Positions 24,391-32,155 of a stretch of 64,000 bases of DNA are shown in pieces (positions within the stretch are counted from its first letter, which is position 1; every line of letters starts with the position of its first letter). Both the position numbers and the translations under genes were made by a program. Under the pieces are notes generated by a model. That model had not been told where the DNA came from. It saw nothing but the letters and a program-made list of their open reading frames with translations, and did no database searches. The DNA is from VRUE01 sp963762205. Lineage in GTDB: Bacteria; Actinomycetota; Thermoleophilia; Solirubrobacterales; 70-9. The stretch is taken from contig CAVXJZ010000003.1 of NCBI GenBank assembly GCA_963762205.1, positions 744,001 to 808,000 on the forward strand. Reading direction: 5' to 3'.

Positions 24391-25593
24391 CTAGGGCGAG
24401 GCTTCGGGCGCCTCCGCGCCGGCCTGCATCCGGCGCAGCAGCGGCGGCACGACGAGCGTCGTCAGGATCGACATCGCGACGACCACGGCGAAGAGCTGCT
24501 CGTCGACGACGCCCGCGGCGGCGCCGATGCCGGCGACGATGATCCCGACCTCGCCGCGCGGGATCATCCCGATCGCGACCAGGCGCTTCTCGCGCGGCTC
24601 CATCCGGCGCGCCCCGATCCAGGCCCCGGCCAGCTTGGTCGCGGCGGCGACCGCGGTGACCGCGCCGAGCAGGGCCAGGGTGTCCCAGTCGAGCAGCGCG
24701 CCGAGGTCGAGCTGGATCCCGATCGCGGCGAAGAAGAAGGGCGGGAAGAAGGCGTACAGGGGCGCTACCTCGTCCTCGATCGGGTGCTGCTCCTTGGTCT
24801 CGGCGACCATCAGCCCGGCGAGGAAGGCGCCGATGATCGCGGCGAGCCCGATCTGGGCCGCCAGCACGGCGACGCCGAGGCAGAGGATCACCGCCGGCAG
24901 CAGCGGCGACTCGGAGAAGCGCGGCTCCTTCAGGACCTGCGGCCGGCTCGCGATCGCCCGCGTGCCGCCGAAGGCAAAGAAGGCGACGAAGGCGAGGGCG
25001 AGCCCGATCACGACGAGTAGTTCGGCCGAGTCGAGGCCGCCCTCGGCGGCGACGCCGGTCGCGACCGCGACCAGGATCAGGGCGAGGATGTCGTCGACGA
25101 TCGCAGCCCCGAGCAGGGTGCGGGCGGCGCGGGTGCGGATCAGCCCCAGCTCGATCAGCACGGCGGAGGTGATGCCGACGCTGGTTGCCGCCAGGGCGGC
25201 GCCGAGGAAGACCGCGGTACCGGTCTCTTCGCCCAGCCCGAGCGCCAGCGCCAGGCCGCCGGCGAAGGGCAGGATCACGCCGATCACTCCGACCGAGATC
25301 GCGTCGCCGCCGACCGCGCGCATCTCCGAGACCCGGGTCTCCAGGCCGACCCAGAAGAGCAGGAAGATCACGCCCAGCTCGGCGAAGACTTCGAGCACCT
25401 CGCCCAGCTCGACCAGGCCGAGCAGCGAGGGGCCGATCAGGACACCGGCGAGGATCTCACCGACGATCGCCGGCTGGCCGATTCGCTTGAAGACCTCGTC
25501 GCCGACCTTCGCCGCGAGCAGGACCAGGAATAGGTCGAGGATGACGTCCGACGTGCTGGTCGCCGCCGCCAGCGGGAGCAGGTCGACCCCCAA
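24391..25593 (-). CDS. Cation:proton antiporter, CPA2/Kef type
   Basis: 400 aa, twelve or so hydrophobic spans, CPA2 exchanger domain: VGEILAGVLIGPSLLGL near residue 45, FLLFWVGLETRVSEM near 75, AATSVGITSAVLIELG near 135, AIVDDILALILVAVATG near 165, FFFAAIGIQLDLGALL near 290 and IGMIPRGEVGIIVAGIG near 345. The Asp pair in IVDD fits proton-coupled exchange. It has no RCK domain. It lies 9 nt downstream of sdhE on the same strand and may be read through from the sdh operon. Confidence 0.88.
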   Translation of the reverse strand: MGVDLLPLAAATSTSDVILDLFLVLLAAKVGDEVFKRIGQPAIVGEILAGVLIGPSLLGLVELGEVLEVFAELGVIFLLFWVGLETRVSEMRAVGGDAISVGVIGVILPFAGGLALALGLGEETGTAVFLGAALAATSVGITSAVLIELGLIRTRAARTLLGAAIVDDILALILVAVATGVAAEGGLDSAELLVVIGLALAFVAFFAFGGTRAIASRPQVLKEPRFSESPLLPAVILCLGVAVLAAQIGLAAIIGAFLAGLMVAETKEQHPIEDEVAPLYAFFPPFFFAAIGIQLDLGALLDWDTLALLGAVTAVAAATKLAGAWIGARRMEPREKRLVAIGMIPRGEVGIIVAGIGAAAGVVDEQLFAVVVAMSILTTLVVPPLLRRMQAGAEAPEASP

Positions 25594-25602
25594 GTGCTCG
25601 GG

Positions 25603-26505
25603 CTAGGCCGCCGCGGTCGCGCCGGTGAGCCGCTCCTCGACCCAGCCGGTCGAGGCGATGTGGCGGCTCATGCCGAGCTGCTTGGGCTCGGCGCCGAGCG
25701 CCAGGCCGACCAGCTGCGGCAGGTGCAGGACGGCGAGGCCGAGATCGCGGTTGACGATCTTCGCCGCCTCGGGCTGCTGGAGGTCGAGGTTGAGGTGGCA
25801 GAGGGGACAGGGGGTGACCAGGCAGTCGGCGCCGGCGTCGAGCGCGTCCCCGAGGTGGGTGCCGGCCTGCCGCAGCGATGTCTCTTTGTTCATCGTGATC
25901 ACCGGGAAGCCGCAGCACTTGCGCGCCCCGTCGTACTCGACGACCTCGCCGCCGAGCGTCTCGATCACCTTCTCCAGGTAGATGTCGCGGTCCGGGTAGT
26001 CCCCGTAGCCGAGGCGGTCCTTGGGGCGCACGATGTAGCAGCCGTAGAAGGGACCGACGCGCAGACCGGAGAGGGGCCGCACGACCTGCTCGGCGAGCTT
26101 GTCGAGCCCGTAGTCCTCGACCAGCACCCAGAGGAAGTTTTTGTTCGTCCAGCCGCCCTTGCCCTTCTCGTAGGAGAGCCCCTGGCCGCTGAGCACCTCG
26201 TTGATGTGGGCGCGGTAGGCGGAATCGGCGTCGAGGCGCTGCTGGCACTCGGACTGGGCGCCCTGGCAGGTCGAGCAGATGTTCATCATCGCCAGCCCGG
26301 TCTGTTGGGCGAGGGCGAAGGTGCGCGCGTTGAGGGTGTCGGCCAGCTCCTGGTTGTGCTCGGCGATGACCCCGGCGCCGCAGCAGTTGGCGCGGTCGAG
26401 TTCGACCAGCTCGATGTCGAGCTTCTCGGCGACGATCGACATCGATCCGTGCAGCTCGGTGGTGAAGCCGCGCGAGACGCAGCCGGGCCAGTAGGCCAAT
26501 TTCAT
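25603..26505 (-). CDS. sdhE: Succinate dehydrogenase subunit E (HdrB-like, two CCG domains)
   Basis: 300 aa with two cysteine-rich CCG domains: C9, C41-C42-G, C77, C80 and C156, C197-C198-G, C233, C236, as in HdrB and SdhE proteins that carry a noncubane [4Fe-4S] cluster. It follows sdhB and sdhA and there are no sdhC/sdhD membrane-anchor genes, so it should replace the anchor and pass electrons between SdhB and the quinone pool (non-classical type-E enzyme). GAGGAGG lies 8-9 nt before the ATG. This SdhE is unrelated to the FAD assembly factor of the same name. Confidence 0.88.
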   Translation of the reverse strand: MKLAYWPGCVSRGFTTELHGSMSIVAEKLDIELVELDRANCCGAGVIAEHNQELADTLNARTFALAQQTGLAMMNICSTCQGAQSECQQRLDADSAYRAHINEVLSGQGLSYEKGKGGWTNKNFLWVLVEDYGLDKLAEQVVRPLSGLRVGPFYGCYIVRPKDRLGYGDYPDRDIYLEKVIETLGGEVVEYDGARKCCGFPVITMNKETSLRQAGTHLGDALDAGADCLVTPCPLCHLNLDLQQPEAAKIVNRDLGLAVLHLPQLVGLALGAEPKQLGMSRHIASTGWVEERLTGATAAA

Positions 26506-26512
26506 TTCCGCC

Positions 26513-26588
26513 GCCTCCTCTGCTCCCGCTCGCTCGCGCTTGCGATCACCGGAGATCTCGCTCGCTCGCTCTCGCGTCCGGGGGCGGC
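26513..26588 (-). repeat. Dispersed GC-rich repeat, copy B (sdhB-sdhE spacer)
   Basis: Read on the minus strand it starts CCCCCGGACGCGAGAGCGAG and ends GGGAGCAGAGGAGGCGG. It fills most of the 103-nt sdhB-sdhE spacer and supplies the Shine-Dalgarno sequence of sdhE. CCGCCGCC and GGCGGCGG form inverted ends. It aligns along its whole length with copy A in sdhB. Confidence 0.65.
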
Positions 26589-26608
26589 GGGTTTGTGATT
26601 TTCCACTC

Positions 26609-27799
26609 TCATCTCTGCTCGTCGGGCTCGGGCTCGACGCCTTCCTCGCCCCTGATGTAGATGTTGAATTCCTCGCGGTGCTCCTCGGCGTGGCGGTAGA
26701 TCTCCTTGACCTCGTCCTGGGCGCCGTCGGGCAGCTTCGGGTGGATGCCGGGGATCAGCTTCGGCAGGGAGCGCATCTTGCCGGTCCTGATGCCGCGCAG
26801 GGCCGTCGGGATCGAGCCGATCATTTCCTTGATCGCCTTTTTGGTCGGTTTCAGCTTGCCCTTGATCCCCGGGGCGAAGGACTCCTGGAGCAGCTGCGCC
26901 TCGTCGTTGGTCCCCTTCTTCTCGATCATCGAGACGAAGGCGTGCATGTGGTTGTAGCCGCTGTTGGGGTCTTCCTCGATGCCCTCCTCGGCGGCTTTGC
27001 GACGCAGGCGCATGATCTGGTCCATCGGCGCAACTCCCTTCGGGCAGGCGTCGATGCAGCTGAAGCAGTGGGTGCAGTCGTAGATCCCGTGTGGGTCGTA
27101 GGCGAGGTCGTGGAGCCGCTCCCTGGTCTCGGCGTCGCGCGGGTCGCCGACGAATCGGTACGCCTTCGCCAGCGCCGCCGGCCCGATGAAGTCCGGGTCG
27201 GCTTCCATCGAGAGGCAGGAGGAGACGCAGGCGCCGCACTGGATGCAGGCCATCGACTGGGTGATGTCGATCATCGACTCCGGCTCGACCACGTACTCGC
27301 GCTCGGGCGGGTCGCCGTGAGGGAGGAGCCAGGGAGTGACGCGGCGGATCTTGGTCCAATGCGTCGACTCCATGTCCGTGATCAGGTCCTTGACGACCGG
27401 CATGTTGCCCATCGGCTCAATGATTATCGGGGCGTCCTCCGCTCCCGCCTGCCCGCGCTCATCACCACCGGCGACCTCGCGCCCAGGCTCCCGCGTCCGC
27501 GGGCCCCTCTCCGCTCCGTTGGCGGCGGCGGCTTTCTTGTTCGCGAGCTCCTGGGCCTCGCCGATCTGGGTCTTGCAGCCGAGCCCGGACTGGCCGTTGA
27601 TCTTCATCCCGCAGGAGCCGCAGATCGCGGCGCGGCAGGAGCAGCGGACCGCGAGCGAGCCGTCGTCGCGGTCCTTGGCCTGCAGGATCCCGTCGAGGAC
27701 CGCCAGCGACGGCTCGAGGTCGACCTTGAACTCCTCCCAGTAGGGGCCGTCGCCGCTCTCGGGCTGGTATCGGCGGACCTTCAGCGTGTACTCGGCCAT
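26609..27799 (-). CDS. sdhB: Succinate dehydrogenase iron-sulfur subunit
   Basis: 396 aa from ATG 27799, chosen over the upstream ATG 27838 because GAGAGAG precedes it and homology starts there. The N-terminal [2Fe-2S] cysteines are C53, C55, C60, C63 and C75; the C-terminal cluster motifs are CIQCGACVSSC and CTHCFSCIDACPKG. Between the two domains (about residues 86-121) there is an Arg/Gly/Glu-rich insertion I do not expect in SdhB; it coincides with a copy of a dispersed DNA repeat. A long C-terminal extension after residue 300 may contact SdhE. It passes electrons from SdhA FAD. Confidence 0.93.
   Translation of the reverse strand: MAEYTLKVRRYQPESGDGPYWEEFKVDLEPSLAVLDGILQAKDRDDGSLAVRCSCRAAICGSCGMKINGQSGLGCKTQIGEAQELANKKAAAANGAERGPRTREPGREVAGGDERGQAGAEDAPIIIEPMGNMPVVKDLITDMESTHWTKIRRVTPWLLPHGDPPEREYVVEPESMIDITQSMACIQCGACVSSCLSMEADPDFIGPAALAKAYRFVGDPRDAETRERLHDLAYDPHGIYDCTHCFSCIDACPKGVAPMDQIMRLRRKAAEEGIEEDPNSGYNHMHAFVSMIEKKGTNDEAQLLQESFAPGIKGKLKPTKKAIKEMIGSIPTALRGIRTGKMRSLPKLIPGIHPKLPDGAQDEVKEIYRHAEEHREEFNIYIRGEEGVEPEPDEQR
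27436..27506 (-). repeat. Dispersed GC-rich repeat, copy A (inside sdhB)
   Basis: On the minus strand it begins GCGGACGCGGGAGCCTGGGC and ends GGCGGGAGCGGAGGACG. It matches copy B over about 70 bp (for example GGACGCGRGAGC, GCGAGRTC, CCGGTG, GCGGGAGCRGAGGA). It is read in frame and encodes the interdomain insertion of SdhB. Confidence 0.65.
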
Positions 27800-27871
27800 C
27801 TCTCTCAGCACCACCTTCCGCGCATGCTCCGCGCGCACTCGGTCAGATATGGATGCGCGCCTCGCATGCGC

Positions 27872-29560
27872 TCAGTAAGTCCTCTCTTCCGGCTCCCACT
27901 TGGTGATCGTCACCTCTGAGTATGAGATCTCCGGCCCTGCGTCCCCCAGCTGCAGGTCGATGTGCTTCAGCCACTCCTCGTCGTTGCGCTCGGGGAAGTC
28001 GGTCCGGTACTGGGCGCCGCGGCTCTCCCTGCGCTCGAGCGCGGCGACGCAGGTGCACTCCGCGTTGTCGAGCATGTAGCCGAGCTCGATCGCGCCGAGG
28101 ATGTCCTGGTTGAAGACGCTGCCGCGGTCGTCGATGTAGGCGGACTCGGCCTCCTCCTTGAGCCGGCGCACCGTCTCCAGCGCCTCCTGGATGCCGGCCT
28201 CGTCGCGGAAGACGGCGACCTTCGCGTCCATCGTCCTGCCCAGCTCCTCCTTGATCTCGGAGACCCGGCGCCCGGACCCCTTCTCGCGGGCGGAGATCGC
28301 GTCGATCGAGGCCTGCTCGTCCTCGAGCACCTTCTTCGAGGGCCGCGAGCCCTCGACCCGCTTGGCGCGGGCGGCGGCGTCGGCGCCCGAGCGGCGTCCG
28401 AAGATCAGCGTGTCGAGCAGCGAGTTGGCGCCCAGCCTGTTGCCGCCGTGAACCGAGACGCAGGCGGCCTCGCCGGCCGAGTAGAGGCCGGGGATGTCGG
28501 TGCGCCCGTCGACGTCGGTCTTGACGCCGCCCATCGTGTAGTGGTTGCCGGGCTTGATGCGGATCGGTTCGCGGGTGATGTCGACCCCGGCGAAGTCCTG
28601 GCCGACGAGGACGATCTCCCGCAGCGCCTCGTGGACGCGCTTCCTGGGCACGACGGTGATGTCGAGCGCGACGGTGCCGTCGGGGAAGCCGCGGCCCTCG
28701 TTGATCTCGGTCTGCTCGGCGCGCGAGACGACGTCACGGGAGGCGAGCTCCATCTTGTTCGGCGCGTAGCGCTCCATGAAGCGCTCGCCGTCCTTGTTGA
28801 GCAGGTGGGCGCCCTCGCCGCGGGCGCCCTCGGTGATCAGGAAGCCCTTGCCCGCGAGCGTCGTCGGGTGGTACTGGATCATCTCCATGTCCATCAGCTT
28901 CGCCCCGACCCGGTAGGCCATCGCGATCCCGTCGCCGGTGCAGATCAGGGCATTCGTGGTCGGCTTCCAGACCTGCCCGTTGCCGCCGCAGGCGAGGATC
29001 ACCGACTTCGCCCGGAAGAGCTCCATCGAGCCGTCGGCGATGTTGCGGGTTACGACGCCGCAGCACTCGCCCCCCTCGTCGATCGCGAGCGCAGTCGAGA
29101 ACCACTCCTCGTAGCGGGAGACCGCATCGGAGTACTTCATCAGCTGCTCGTAGAGGACGTGCATGATCGCCTGGCCGGTGATGTCGGCGACGTAGTAGGT
29201 GCGGGCGGCCGAGGCGCCGCCGAAGGCGCGCGTGCCGAGTCTGCCCTCCTCGTTGCGGTGGAAGGTTACGCCGAGGTGCTCGAGGTGAAGGATCTCCTCC
29301 GGCGCCTCTTCGCACATGATCGAGATCGCGTCCTGGTCGCCGAGGTAGTCGGAGCCCTTGATCGTGTCGAAGGCGTGCGACTCCCACGAGTCGCCGGGGT
29401 CGAGCGCCGCGTTGATCCCTCCCTGTGCCGCGTTGGAGTGCGAGCGCACGGGGTGGACCTTGCTGACGATCCCCACCGACACGCCCTCCTCGGCGGCCGC
29501 CAGGGCCGCCCTCTGTCCGGCAAGGCCGGCTCCGATCACCAGTACGTCGTGGGTGGGCAC
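27872..29560 (-). CDS. sdhA: Succinate dehydrogenase flavoprotein subunit
   Basis: 562 aa from GTG 29560. It oxidises succinate to fumarate on a covalently bound FAD. The dinucleotide fold is VLVIGAGLAGQRAALAAAEE; the FAD-linking His is in RSHSNAAQGGINAAL; substrate and catalytic motifs include QYHPTTLAGKGFLITEGARGE split around residue 245 and HGGNRLGANSLLDTLIFGR near 385. No Tat signal is present, so the enzyme faces the cytoplasm. It heads the sdhA-sdhB-sdhE operon. Confidence 0.96.
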   Translation of the reverse strand: MPTHDVLVIGAGLAGQRAALAAAEEGVSVGIVSKVHPVRSHSNAAQGGINAALDPGDSWESHAFDTIKGSDYLGDQDAISIMCEEAPEEILHLEHLGVTFHRNEEGRLGTRAFGGASAARTYYVADITGQAIMHVLYEQLMKYSDAVSRYEEWFSTALAIDEGGECCGVVTRNIADGSMELFRAKSVILACGGNGQVWKPTTNALICTGDGIAMAYRVGAKLMDMEMIQYHPTTLAGKGFLITEGARGEGAHLLNKDGERFMERYAPNKMELASRDVVSRAEQTEINEGRGFPDGTVALDITVVPRKRVHEALREIVLVGQDFAGVDITREPIRIKPGNHYTMGGVKTDVDGRTDIPGLYSAGEAACVSVHGGNRLGANSLLDTLIFGRRSGADAAARAKRVEGSRPSKKVLEDEQASIDAISAREKGSGRRVSEIKEELGRTMDAKVAVFRDEAGIQEALETVRRLKEEAESAYIDDRGSVFNQDILGAIELGYMLDNAECTCVAALERRESRGAQYRTDFPERNDEEWLKHIDLQLGDAGPEISYSEVTITKWEPEERTY

Positions 29561-29568
29561 GAGCGCGG

Positions 29569-29604
29569 ACTCTATAGAGCGGATATCCGACTTCGCGGTC
29601 GGAT
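29569..29604 (-). promoter_or_regulatory. sdhA promoter with dyad
   Basis: TAGAGT (29574-29569) lies 8 nt before GTG 29560, indicating a leaderless mRNA. Just upstream ATCCGAC and GTCGGAT (29585-29591 and 29598-29604) form a 7-bp dyad over the spacer/-35 region, a possible operator. Confidence 0.45.
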
Positions 29605-29644
29605 TTGTCGGTTTCGCCTAGCCGACGTCGGCAGCGCCGGCGGC

Positions 29645-30820
29645 TTAGAGCCAGCGCTCGCCGAGGCGGCGCAGGGCGGCCTCGGCGAGGCGGATCGCGT
29701 CGGCGAGGGTCTCGAAGTTCACGTTCTCGGCGACGTCGTTGGGCCAGTGGTAGTAGCCAGGCTGCTTGAGGTCGTTGCAGGAGCAGAGGGCGACCGTCTC
29801 GTAGCCGGCGGCGAGCGGCTCGAGGCCGTCGGTGCCGTTGTGCAGGCGCAGGTCCGGGTACATGTGGATGTCCATCTCCTCGGCCAGGCCGTCGATGAAC
29901 GCGAGCGCCCGCTTCGGGTACTCGTACATCTTCAGGAAGCCCTCGCCGCGCAGGGCGAGCAGGTGGGTCGAGCCGAGCGCCTCGAAGTTGAGGAAGAAGG
30001 TCGAGTCCCGGGGAAGTTCGTCGAAGTGCCGCTCGCCGAAGGCCTCGATCCCCTCGCTGAAGGACTCCTCGGACCCGGCCGAGAGCAGGATGACGCGGGT
30101 GCCGTCGAGCGGCTGGGAGACGAAGCGTTCGGCGAGGGCCAGCAGGGCGACGACGGCGGTGCCGTTGTCGTTGGCGCCGGGGACCGTTTCGCGGCTGCCG
30201 ATGTCGATCATCGCCGCCGCGGTGCCGAGCCCGAAGAGGATCCCGAGGCGGGATAGAAGCCGGCTGCCGGTGACCGCGCCCGCCGCCGCGAGGAGCGGGC
30301 CGCCGACGACGGGGGCCATCAGCATCGGGCTGGTGTTCGAGCGCTCGATCCAGCCGGCGCGGTCGGCGATCTGCGGCAGGGCGGGGTGGTAGACGAGCCC
30401 CGAGTGGGCCGCGTCGTGATGGGCGACGACGACCACGGTCCGTTCCGCGTCGGGGTCGCCCAGCTCGCAGACGACGTTGTAGGTGGTGCGGCGCGGCAGC
30501 AGGCGGCGGAGCGGTCGCGGGCCGGGCGGGAAGTCTCCGGCGATCCCGGCGGCGCCGGCCCCCCCGAGGATCGCGCCGATCAGGCGGCGGCCGCGCAGGG
30601 CCGCCCAGCCTCCCAGCGCGCCGAGCACCGCGCCGATCCCGAGCGGCCACCAGAAGGTGCCGTGGGCGCGCTCGGCCTCGATCCGCGCCTCGGCCCCGAT
30701 CTCGGCGAAGCGCTCGACCAGCCACTCGGCCGCTCGCCGCTCCCCCTCGGACGCCGAAGGCCGGTGAATCCGCTCGAGCTGCTCGAGCCATTCGCGCAGG
30801 CGGGCCTGGTCTGGGACCAT
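29645..30820 (-). CDS. M28-family zinc metallopeptidase, membrane-associated
   Basis: 391 aa. Zinc-ligand motifs of M28 aminopeptidases are visible: VVVAHHDAAHSG near residue 130, GANDNGTAVVALLALAE near 220, SEESFSEGIEAFG near 250 with the catalytic Glu, and a C-terminal YYHWPNDVAENVN. Hydrophobic segments at 57-77 and about 165-205 suggest membrane association. The substrate is unknown. It is divergent from the M50 protease with only 6 nt between start codons. Confidence 0.85.
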   Translation of the reverse strand: MVPDQARLREWLEQLERIHRPSASEGERRAAEWLVERFAEIGAEARIEAERAHGTFWWPLGIGAVLGALGGWAALRGRRLIGAILGGAGAAGIAGDFPPGPRPLRRLLPRRTTYNVVCELGDPDAERTVVVVAHHDAAHSGLVYHPALPQIADRAGWIERSNTSPMLMAPVVGGPLLAAAGAVTGSRLLSRLGILFGLGTAAAMIDIGSRETVPGANDNGTAVVALLALAERFVSQPLDGTRVILLSAGSEESFSEGIEAFGERHFDELPRDSTFFLNFEALGSTHLLALRGEGFLKMYEYPKRALAFIDGLAEEMDIHMYPDLRLHNGTDGLEPLAAGYETVALCSCNDLKQPGYYHWPNDVAENVNFETLADAIRLAEAALRRLGERWL

Positions 30821-30826
30821 TCGGGC

Positions 30827-30832
30827 ATGCTA
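30827..30832 (-). promoter_or_regulatory. -10 element of M28 peptidase gene
   Basis: TAGCAT on the minus strand, 6 nt before ATG 30820. The same six bases contain the start codon of the divergent M50 gene. Confidence 0.5.
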
Positions 30833-31990
30833 GGCGGCGGCGGCACAATCACGCTTTTCCACATCCGCGGGATACGCATCGCGGTCGACTGGTCGTGGTT
30901 CTTCGTCCTCTTCCTCGTCATTTTCTGGCTTTCGCGCTTCTACGGCGACGTGCTCGGCGAGGACGCTTCGGCGAGCACCCCGTTCCTGCTCGCCCTGATC
31001 AGCGCCTTCGGCTTCTTCGGGTCGATCGTCCTCCACGAGCTCGGCCATGCCGTGGTCGCGATTCGCAACGGGATCGGCATCTCGAGCATCCAGCTCTGGA
31101 TCTTCGGCGGCGTCGCCCGCATGGACCGCGAGACAGAGAGCCCGGGAACCGAGTTCAGGGTGGCGATCGCGGGCCCGGCGGTCACGCTCGCCATCGTCCT
31201 CGTGCTGGGCGGGATCGGCCTCGTCGCGGCCGGTGCCGACGGCTTCCGCGAGGCGGCGCTGGTCGAGGGCGACGCCCAGGTGTCGGGTGTCCTGGCGATG
31301 ATCGCCTGGCTGGCTTCGATCAACTTCCTGGTACTGATCTTCAACCTGCTGCCGGCCTTCCCGATGGACGGCGGGCGCGTGGTCCGCGCGATCGCCTGGC
31401 GGCGAACCGGGGACCGCAACGCCGCCACCCGCTTCGCCGCCCGCCTTGGCAGGGTGTTCGGCTTCCTCTTCATCGGCATCGGGATAGTGATGGCGATCGA
31501 CGGCTATGTCTTCGGCGGCATCTGGCTTGCCGTGATCGGCATGGTGATCAACGGCTCGGCCCGCGCGGCCTCCATGCAGACGGCGATCTCGGGCCAGATC
31601 GAGGGGGTGCTCGTCTCCGACGTGATGGACCGCCAGCCGGTCGCGATTCCCGGCGAGCTCAGCGTCGAGCGCGCCCTCGACGAGTACTTCCTGCGCTACC
31701 GCTGGCCCTGGTTCCCGGTGGTCGGCGATGCCCAGCGCTTCCTCGGCCTCCTCCTCCGCGACCGGGCCGACGAGGTGCCCGAGGTATCACGCTCGACCGC
31801 GCTCGTCGCCGACCTGCTCGACAGCGCCGACGACGCCTACCAGGTCCGCGACGACACGCCGCTGGAATCGCTGCTCGGCAACCAGAACCTGCGCCGCTTC
31901 GGGGCGCTGATGGCGGTCGACGCGGAGGGGCGGCTATCCGGGGTGATCACGGCCGAGCAGGTCGGTCGCGCGCTCCGAGGCTCCACCTGA
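30827..31990 (+). CDS. Site-2 protease family (M50) with CBS domains
   Basis: 387 aa. The zinc motif HELGH is at residues 70-74 in a membrane helix (FGFFGSIVLHELGHAVVA) and the third ligand region is NLLPAFPMDGGR. About six membrane spans precede two C-terminal CBS motifs (from about residue 255: VSDVMDRQPVAIPGELSVER). Such proteases cut membrane-embedded substrates such as anti-sigma factors; CBS modules likely bind nucleotides. Start ATG 30827 fits the usual N-terminus (ITLFHIRGIRIAVDWSW). Confidence 0.9.
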   Translation: MLGGGGTITLFHIRGIRIAVDWSWFFVLFLVIFWLSRFYGDVLGEDASASTPFLLALISAFGFFGSIVLHELGHAVVAIRNGIGISSIQLWIFGGVARMDRETESPGTEFRVAIAGPAVTLAIVLVLGGIGLVAAGADGFREAALVEGDAQVSGVLAMIAWLASINFLVLIFNLLPAFPMDGGRVVRAIAWRRTGDRNAATRFAARLGRVFGFLFIGIGIVMAIDGYVFGGIWLAVIGMVINGSARAASMQTAISGQIEGVLVSDVMDRQPVAIPGELSVERALDEYFLRYRWPWFPVVGDAQRFLGLLLRDRADEVPEVSRSTALVADLLDSADDAYQVRDDTPLESLLGNQNLRRFGALMAVDAEGRLSGVITAEQVGRALRGST

Positions 31991-32114
31991 GTCGTTCCGG
32001 GCACCTCCTCAGGCCGCTACGCGGGAGTTCCTCGGAGGAGCCCCGAACGCCGCAGGCCGAGGCCCGCAGATCGGCGGGCGAAGCGGGGTAGGTCGGACCG
32101 GGGGAGGCGAGGTG

Positions 32115-32155
32115 GTCAGGCGCCCGGAGAGAGTCAGGGGCCCGGAGAGAGTCAG
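32115..32155. repeat. 18-bp tandem repeat, 2.3 copies
   Basis: The unit GTCAGGSGCCCGGAGAGA is repeated at 32115-32132 and 32133-32150, followed by GTCAG. The last partial unit includes the stop codon of the AidB-type gene. It lies in the convergent space after the M50 protease gene. Confidence 0.7.
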
